Part shown: positions 45,917 to 51,099 of the stretch, piece after piece
How the letters are laid out: each line of letters begins with the position of its first letter
Numbering within the stretch: the stretch's first letter is position 1
IMG/VR virus record: IMGVR_UViG_3300025759_000141
Coordinates: 1-51,099 of that record
Strand: one strand, 5' to 3'
Length of the DNA: 51,099 nucleotides
DNA from: a virus
The notes under the pieces: model-generated
What the model saw: only the letters and a program-made list of their open reading frames with translations
Databases searched by the model: none
What the model was told of the DNA's origin: nothing
Made by a program: the position numbers and the translations under genes

Positions 45917-46156
45917 TCATGGGGCTACCTTTACTGTACCGGAATCGTTATATAACGTCCCAGTTTCTAAACCGGTTGGACTAGTTGGCAGGTCTGTGAT
46001 CGTAATAGACGCGGCTCTTAGCTCCCCCGGGTTTCTTTCCTGCTCAATAAATATCTCTAAAGCCCTAACTAAATCAGACATATACTGAATAGAATACTCC
46101 TGCGGAGCTTCCGGTAATCGCGGCGCAGGAACACCGGTGTCTCTAACGTGAACCAT
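45917..46156 (-). CDS. Small virion-region protein
   Basis: A 79-residue protein. Its N-terminal half is helical (YSIQYMSDLVRALEIFIEQE), its C-terminal part is LPTSPTGLETGTLYNDSGTV with final KVAP, a turn-strand end often seen at the termini of phage structural proteins. Its ATG lies on the stop of the nozzle gene. Unknown function. Confidence 0.6.
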   Translation of the reverse strand: MVHVRDTGVPAPRLPEAPQEYSIQYMSDLVRALEIFIEQERNPGELRAASITITDLPTSPTGLETGTLYNDSGTVKVAP

Positions 46157-48036
46157 TATCTACGACCATCTTCCCGTATATCTACCCGCGGGCTACCGAG
46201 CCGCCATTTTGCCCCCAAAGCGTTAGACTCAACCCTGATTGCAAAAGATCGGCCTCGCGTCCTTATATATAACTGTTTAGTGTACTCCTCTACTGGGGAG
46301 GCTTGTGTTCGAGTGGTCGTTCCTGCACCAGTATTGCCAAAATCTTCTCCCGGGAAATCCCGAGCTTTTACTGTAAACGTCGCTTGCGGAGTTGAGATAG
46401 CCGTTGAACCCGAAAAGCTGAGATCGGGAATGAGCCTGCGAATGTACGCAAATTTTTCCCCATCACCTAAATCAATCACCGCCGACTCAATGTATGAGTC
46501 CATTGGCGAGCCATCGGCATCATAACCAAACTCTTGGTTATATGTGTATCCGTTGTTGTCTGTAGCGATAGGGAAGGGCCGTGTGCCGCGGTCCAACCAC
46601 GCTGTTCTTTCAAGCGTACCAAAATACCACACTTTTTCTAAGTAATTATACACGACATATCTATCGTTTTGCTGAGACGCTGCTGACGGGTAGAACCAAA
46701 ACACTTCGCTAAACTCGGAGTTTACCCCGCCATAAATTTTATCGCTTTGCTCTAGGTTAATGTCGTTAAATACTTTTTCTTTCACGGTGCACGGTAACTG
46801 GGCAGTTTGCCCGGCGTAGACGTAAAAGTTGTCCAACCCCATCCAAAAGACATAGTCCTCCGTAGCTACGGCGGCATTTGGCCCGGCGATAGTAATGTTA
46901 GAGGCAAGCTGTTGCAGACCAAACACATAGGGAGCGCCAATAAAACGCATTGAGGTAAGCGCTGTATCTGTCCAAATCAAAATTTCGCGCTTTGTTTCAA
47001 TGGCTCTTACAAAAGTTGATCCGGAACCAAGGCGCAAATCTCCTGCGCTATTCGTAGCTGTCGGCCACCAGTCTATTGCATTTTCTTGATCAGAAAACCG
47101 AATTAAAAGCGGGTCTTGTACCCCATCCCCCTGCGTAGCAGAAGAACTAGCGCCTACCCCGTCACACCCAAAAGCTAAAACGTGGCGGTCGCGGTCAGAC
47201 ACCATAATCTGTTTACAAATTGTTGGTACGCTTGTTTTTACACCAGAAAGAGTAGAAAGCTCAACGGCGCGAGTGCCGGTTCCGGAGCTTTTGTCCCAGT
47301 AATATACGCCCGCGTCACGGGGGTTAATCAACAAGTCTTCGCCAAAGTTGTCGTGTGACCATAAACGAATTTGCGTGGTAGTCGTCAAACCGCCGGGAGC
47401 CGCGCTGCCCCAAGTACCCCGGCTCCACGAACCTGCGCCCCAACCTGTGCCGCCCACCTGTGAGTTCAGGCCAATGTTAATCTGATATTCCCCCACAACA
47501 GCCGCGCCGCCGTTGCCCGTGTCTGATGCGTTAGCCGTAACAGACACCGTGATCTCGTAAACATTGTTGCTAGTAACCGATGTTACCTCATGCTCGGCGT
47601 TCAGGATAGCAGCGGTTACATTGCCGCCAAGACTTACAGCGCCGGAGAAAGTTACAAAGTCCCCAAGTACCGCTCCGTGGTTTAAGTCAGACACCACTAT
47701 GGTTGAAGACCCGTTTGTCGCAGCAAAAGTCACGTCGCCCGCGGCGGTCGTGTCTCGAATAGGCGTTATGTCGTTATAAGTCCCGCCTTCTTCAACATAG
47801 TACTTTAGATGTGTTCCTAGCCCCAAAAAATCAGAGCCGTCTAAAGCAATCCAGTTATGAAGCGCCCGGCAAGAGCCCAGAAACGTGGAGCTAGAATATT
47901 TAGCCCAGCCGCCTATTTTTTCTGGGTAGCCAAGACGAAAGCGCACCTTGTCACCGTCACGCCAACCGCCCTCATTTGAATATGAGGTAAGGTCTCTGAC
48001 AATGCCGGGTCTAAACTGTAGCTTTGTTAGTGGCAT
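46156..48036 (-). CDS. Tail nozzle / DNA-stabilisation protein, P22 gp10-like
   Basis: A 626-residue beta-propeller-like protein. The start PLTKLQFRPGIVRDLTSYSN, GGWRDGDKVRFRLGYPEKIG and GWAKYS is the standard opening of this family. Later come SWSRGTWGSAAPGG, HVLAFGCDGVGASS, PLLIRFSDQENAIDWWPT and AVATEDYVFWMGLDNFYVYA, the repeated blades. Residues about 100-185 are an inserted FCCH-like beta domain related to that of the 693-1196 protein. It forms the tail tube tip below the adaptor ring. Confidence 0.85.
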   Translation of the reverse strand: MPLTKLQFRPGIVRDLTSYSNEGGWRDGDKVRFRLGYPEKIGGWAKYSSSTFLGSCRALHNWIALDGSDFLGLGTHLKYYVEEGGTYNDITPIRDTTAAGDVTFAATNGSSTIVVSDLNHGAVLGDFVTFSGAVSLGGNVTAAILNAEHEVTSVTSNNVYEITVSVTANASDTGNGGAAVVGEYQINIGLNSQVGGTGWGAGSWSRGTWGSAAPGGLTTTTQIRLWSHDNFGEDLLINPRDAGVYYWDKSSGTGTRAVELSTLSGVKTSVPTICKQIMVSDRDRHVLAFGCDGVGASSSATQGDGVQDPLLIRFSDQENAIDWWPTATNSAGDLRLGSGSTFVRAIETKREILIWTDTALTSMRFIGAPYVFGLQQLASNITIAGPNAAVATEDYVFWMGLDNFYVYAGQTAQLPCTVKEKVFNDINLEQSDKIYGGVNSEFSEVFWFYPSAASQQNDRYVVYNYLEKVWYFGTLERTAWLDRGTRPFPIATDNNGYTYNQEFGYDADGSPMDSYIESAVIDLGDGEKFAYIRRLIPDLSFSGSTAISTPQATFTVKARDFPGEDFGNTGAGTTTRTQASPVEEYTKQLYIRTRGRSFAIRVESNALGAKWRLGSPRVDIREDGRR

Positions 48037-48043
48037 GTATCAC

Positions 48044-48763
48044 CTACGATGGCTGCGTTAAGCTGGTGCTGTAAAAAGTTCCCAGCATGATATCAGAAGC
48101 TTTCGCAAAACTAGATGGGTTCTTTAATCTAAAGCCGAACCACTTATATCCTGCTGTTCTTGCAGCGGCGGTGTTATCTGTAACAAAAGATATAATCCCT
48201 GTGTTATAGTTACCGCCAGTATATGTAATTGAATTAATCAACCCGTCTGCATCCCAAACAATAGAATAGCTTCTGTTTCCGCCCGTGCTTCCACTTGATC
48301 CAGCATCCCAACGAGCGACAATATTTGTTGTTGTGGAATCAGATACGCCCCCATAAAGAAGCACATGCTCTGAGTTAGGGGCAACGTCCTCGTTTTGCTG
48401 AATTGTAATTGAAGCGCTGGTAATAAACCCTGTTCCAGCGTGGAACACCGGCTGATATGCAATTTGGTTTGCGCCACCACCAATAGCAAAAGGGGTTGCC
48501 GTGCTGCTGATGGTGGTTAAACCAACACCCCCTGAAGGAGATATATAACCAAGTCTTATTGAAACATCCCTAGTCTGCGTACCAGCGCCAGAATAATAGT
48601 CGCTGAAACTAGCAGTGCCGCTCTGGGGAATATTCACATTTATGGCGTTGTTGGATACGTTTGCACCGCCTCTGTAATACTCAGACACACTATCAGGAAC
48701 AGAACCGCCAAAGGTAGTTCTGAACTGAGATAGGCTAATTTGTCCAGAGGCTGGCAAAGCCAT
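48044..48763 (-). CDS. Tail fibre-type protein with conserved SQF/EYY head
   Basis: A 239-residue protein. The N-terminal about 60 residues (GQISLSQFRTTFGGSVPDSV, SEYYRGGANVSNNAIN, IPQSGTASFSDYYSGAG) match a short domain that begins many marine phage tail proteins and probably attaches to the tail. The remaining part is Gly/Thr/Ser-rich beta sheet that may bind the receptor. It is co-transcribed with three other fibre genes. Confidence 0.7.
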   Translation of the reverse strand: MALPASGQISLSQFRTTFGGSVPDSVSEYYRGGANVSNNAINVNIPQSGTASFSDYYSGAGTQTRDVSIRLGYISPSGGVGLTTISSTATPFAIGGGANQIAYQPVFHAGTGFITSASITIQQNEDVAPNSEHVLLYGGVSDSTTTNIVARWDAGSSGSTGGNRSYSIVWDADGLINSITYTGGNYNTGIISFVTDNTAAARTAGYKWFGFRLKNPSSFAKASDIMLGTFYSTSLTQPS

Positions 48764-49572
48764 TAGACTGTACCGAAGGCTGTGATGTCATCCTCAGAGG
48801 TGAATGCACCGTTAGTAGCTATTTTGGCTACTGTGCTACCGCCGTAAGAAAACACCAGATTGTTGCTACCATCTACAGAAATAGTCCAGCCACTACCACC
48901 CGTTAAGCTTAGTGAGTTACCAAGGCTAGATGAGGCGCTGGCAAAGGTTAGGTTTCCTGCACCGTCCGTTCTTATAAACTGGTTGGCTGTTCCGTCAGCG
49001 GCGGGGTATGACAGACCGTCAAGAACCACACGCCCTGTGCCGTTTGGTGTGATTGGAATGTTGCCATTCGACACACTAACAATAGACTGCCCATTAACAT
49101 CTAGGTTGCCACCAAGCTGCGGAGTCGCATCGTTAACAACATCGGCATTTGGTGTCAGGCTTTTAAACACACCAGAAGCGCCGCCACCGTCACCTGTTAC
49201 AGCCGTTGACGCACCTGCTGCAATCTCAACACCGTTAGATGTTGAATATGTCACGCCCTTGTAGATAACGCGGCAAGCAGCGTTTGTCTCGTTGCGGATG
49301 GTGTAGAACTTTTCCTGATCGGTTGGGGTTACACGCAACTCAAAGGTAGCACCCGGAGAACCGGTAAGCACAAGCACTGTATTTGCACCGTCGCTAATCG
49401 AACCATCGTTGGTTGTAAGGTCTTGATCGCCCACAACAGTAATCTGGGCTTGCCCGTGCAGCGCCTGATCAATGATGTCAAAGTTTGTATTGGTCGTAGT
49501 TCCCCAAGTACCCGACTGTTCGCCGGAGCCGGGTTTTTCGATACCAGTATTTGAAGTATAGGTACTTGGCAT
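48763..49572 (-). CDS. Tail fibre-type protein
   Basis: A 269-residue protein whose start EKPGSGEQSGTWGTTTNTNF, with DIIDQALHG after it, is a hallmark of short phage fibre proteins. The middle is beta rich; the region DATPQLGGNLDVNGQSIVSV, followed by TPNGTGRVVLDGLSYP, is the head-of-knob repeat common in fibre shafts. It overlaps the next gene by one base. Receptor-binding or fibre-shaft role inferred. Confidence 0.75.
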   Translation of the reverse strand: MPSTYTSNTGIEKPGSGEQSGTWGTTTNTNFDIIDQALHGQAQITVVGDQDLTTNDGSISDGANTVLVLTGSPGATFELRVTPTDQEKFYTIRNETNAACRVIYKGVTYSTSNGVEIAAGASTAVTGDGGGASGVFKSLTPNADVVNDATPQLGGNLDVNGQSIVSVSNGNIPITPNGTGRVVLDGLSYPAADGTANQFIRTDGAGNLTFASASSSLGNSLSLTGGSGWTISVDGSNNLVFSYGGSTVAKIATNGAFTSEDDITAFGTV

Positions 49573-50292
49573 TTACACCACCTTATTTGTCCATATGTTT
49601 ATTGTACCACTTGCGTTAACCGGCGTCCATATCCCGCCTGTCGGCACGATTTGAACCCAGTTTTCCTTTGGTACGTCAGCGTCAATACGCTCCCAGAATA
49701 ATCTGCCGTCTGTGGTCTGAACAAAGACAGCGCTAATATCTATCGGCCCCGGATCTTTAAGAATACTGCCGGTGCCAGTATTTATGAATACCGCCTCTAT
49801 CTCTGACAGACCAGAGTAAATTGCGTTTGGCACGGTTGTTTGTGTGAACTCCGCGCTCTGATTAGATATACCAGAATACAACATGTTTGGCGATGATGTT
49901 TGTGTAAACTCTGCCGACATATCAGCAGATAGATCCACAATGGCTTGGGCAGAAGACTCTACGATAAAGGCCGCGTCCTGATCTGATATGCCAGAAGCAA
50001 TGTAGATAGCGTCTGTGCCTTGTATTGTGCTAAAGACCTGCGCCGACACACCTGTGGCAAAACGTGTGGCATTAGAACTTTGGGTGAATTCGGCAGTAGC
50101 CTGCATCAAGCCCAGAAGAACGCCGCTGCCAATAGACACCTTGATTGCAATCGCGCTCATCTCTGCTTCGCCGTTGAGCGTCAGGTTGGCTGCGGATGTA
50201 TCGGTGAACTCAGCACTAACGGTTTGCGAACCCAACAGCAAGATGCTGCTATCCGCTAAAGCCCGTTCTGATAGTGCGAATTCACCCAGCAT
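49573..50292 (-). CDS. Repeat-containing fibre-region protein
   Basis: A 239-residue protein containing repeats of about 20 residues around the pattern A-x-F-T-Q-T-x-x-x-N-x-x-Y-S-G: SAEFTDTSAANLTLNG, TAEFTQSSNATRFATG, SAEFTQTSSPNMLYSG, SAEFTQTTVPNAIYSG, and a weaker EAVFINTGTGSIL. The repeats suggest a beta-solenoid or triple-helical shaft. The C-terminus (VPTGGIWTPVNASGTINIWT) could be a capping strand set. It starts with TGATG overlap with the 56-aa gene. Confidence 0.65.
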   Translation of the reverse strand: MLGEFALSERALADSSILLLGSQTVSAEFTDTSAANLTLNGEAEMSAIAIKVSIGSGVLLGLMQATAEFTQSSNATRFATGVSAQVFSTIQGTDAIYIASGISDQDAAFIVESSAQAIVDLSADMSAEFTQTSSPNMLYSGISNQSAEFTQTTVPNAIYSGLSEIEAVFINTGTGSILKDPGPIDISAVFVQTTDGRLFWERIDADVPKENWVQIVPTGGIWTPVNASGTINIWTNKVV

Positions 50293-50462
50293 CAGTCAGC
50301 ATCCGCTATGGTCAGAGTGCCAGCATCTACCTGACGCAAGATTTCAGCATAGTGGCGGTTGGCTGGGTCTAGGGGTACGGACATTTCAATGCCGTCAATG
50401 TTTACTTTTACACCTAAATTATTACCCTCATTAAAAATATATTGTGCGTTTGTGATATTCAT
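50292..50462 (-). CDS. 56-aa fibre-associated protein
   Basis: A complete 56-codon frame: MNITNAQYIFNEGNNLGVKV, then NIDGIEMSVPLDPANRHYAE and ILRQVDAGTLTIADAD. The block VPLDPANRHYAEI is widespread in small phage proteins beside tail fibres, sometimes called fibre assembly or XkdW-like. GGAG lies eight bases before the ATG and the stop overlaps the next ATG (TGATG). Possibly a fibre chaperone. Confidence 0.8.
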   Translation of the reverse strand: MNITNAQYIFNEGNNLGVKVNIDGIEMSVPLDPANRHYAEILRQVDAGTLTIADAD

Positions 50463-50464
50463 TT

Positions 50465-51099
50465 TTACAACTCCGCATCTGCTGTGAAATGAATAGCATA
50501 TTGGTTGCCATCGGAGCCGCTAGTATTTTTAGATGGAAAACACCATATCTCTCCAATAGATGCTACTGCTGCCGCTCCATCTGAACCAGCACTAATATCA
50601 CGAATATTTCCAGACGCTCCTGTTGCATATGAATAAAGTGTTACTGTAGGAGCAGATCGTTTTTTTACTAAAAAACTTAAAGGAAATTCAACACTGCTGC
50701 TTGCTGCTCTAAAGCGAATTACGCCAGTTATGGTAATTGTGCCGGGGGCCGTACTATCGCTATATGATTTTTCAAAATACCGCTGACACCTAGCCAACTC
50801 ATCGCCATAGCTGCGGTGTTCAAACGGCGTGGCTGTGTCGCCGAGTTCCATCTGAAGTCCTGTAATTTCTAGTGTACGGCTTGTGCTATCAAAGAAAGAA
50901 GTAGCACTAGAGGAGGCACGATTTGCATTAGTAGTGCTTGTCCAAGTTGTGCTTAAAGTACCACCATTGAAATCGCTACCAGCGTGAATCCAGATGTTTA
51001 ATTCTAAACTATTCCCATTATCGTCATCTAATACACCGGATGTATCACCAGCAAAAGTCAAAGACACTCTATTCCACGAAGTTGTAACAGAAAATGTTT
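50465..51099 (-). CDS. C-terminal part of a tail fibre protein, cut by the window edge
   Basis: At least 211 residues are present; the frame runs open to the window edge (TFSVTTSWNRVSLTFAGDTS), so the true start is outside. The first part is a carbohydrate-binding-like beta domain ending in the well-known LQMELGDTATPFEHRSYGDE, LARCQRYFEKS block, which in fibres marks the junction to a C-terminal knob. The rest is a beta-rich knob (VIRFRAASSSVEFPLSFLVK, then EIWCFPSK). It probably recognises a host surface sugar. Confidence 0.85.
   Translation of the reverse strand, partial: TFSVTTSWNRVSLTFAGDTSGVLDDDNGNSLELNIWIHAGSDFNGGTLSTTWTSTTNANRASSSATSFFDSTSRTLEITGLQMELGDTATPFEHRSYGDELARCQRYFEKSYSDSTAPGTITITGVIRFRAASSSVEFPLSFLVKKRSAPTVTLYSYATGASGNIRDISAGSDGAAAVASIGEIWCFPSKNTSGSDGNQYAIHFTADAEL

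Noticed and set aside
1-51099. Evidence for a temperate life-style (integrase, excisionase, CI-like repressor, att sites) or tRNA genes
   Set aside because: None seen. The single RHH regulator and the parS-type site are not enough to claim lysogeny or a plasmid-like state.

Overview
This window is almost certainly a large part, possibly nearly all, of the genome of a tailed bacterial virus with a short tail (podovirus type). It carries a P22/SU10-style portal, a gp4-like adaptor, a gp10-like nozzle protein, a scaffold next to an HK97-fold major capsid protein, both terminase subunits and three very large putative ejection proteins. The protein style resembles lytic podoviruses of marine Alphaproteobacteria and uncultured marine phages: family-A DNA polymerase with leucine at the fidelity position, archaeo-eukaryotic-type primase, SNF2-like helicase, phage GroES, and many small Lys/Gly-rich proteins. 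The host is inferred, not proven. No tRNA, rRNA, integrase, excisionase or CRISPR array is visible. Nearly every gene lies on the minus strand and is read from right to left; only a small nuclease (25192-25596) and a helicase (34549-35997) lie on the plus strand.

Layout in transcription order, right to left. 51099-45917: tail fibres, a small fibre-associated protein and the nozzle. 45857-35994: four large putative internal/ejection proteins. 35997-27442: replication module (SNF2 helicase on the plus strand, then an unknown protein, an SSB-like protein, AEP primase, UvrD-like helicase, DUF6378 protein and PolA), fired from a compact overlapping divergent promoter pair at 34499-34538. 27422-22958: many very small genes, often overlapping by a few bases, each group with its own sigma70-like promoter; several are too short for a normal gene finder. 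They include an RHH regulator, four consecutive zinc-ribbon-like proteins and two nuclease-like proteins overlapping tail to tail. 22900-22740: a noncoding region with clustered GGTTACAC repeats next to a long AT-rich tract, an origin candidate. 22613-18679: TerS, a VRR-NUC-like nuclease, tiny genes, a cysteine-rich GP88-like protein, a DUF932 protein and an acidic protein; this block looks GC-richer and has its own leader design. 18623-18070: the longest noncoding stretch, with a GC-rich repeat island and a perfect 16-bp match to the chromosomal parS centromere site just upstream of terL. 18030-45: TerL, two large virion proteins, portal, lysis cassette, GroES, scaffold, capsid, decoration-like and small basic proteins, then head-tail adaptors.

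Gene order is consistent with a circularly permuted genome: the adaptor genes at the left end would be followed, in phages of this type, by the fibre/nozzle genes found at the right end. The two ends do not join into one uninterrupted reading frame as given.

The most unusual signals are (1) the exact parS-type palindrome abutting a second perfect palindrome upstream of terL, with no parA or parB in the window; (2) the GGTTACAC cluster plus AT-rich tract; (3) eight promoters sharing a fixed distance of 34-38 nt from the -10 box to the start codon, most with an ACGGGA(G) ribosome site; (4) two genes sharing a dyad-hairpin-ACGGGA leader with identical 74-nt spacing; (5) a GG-V short motif recurring across unrelated virion proteins and, in near-pure form, in a 45-aa repeat protein.
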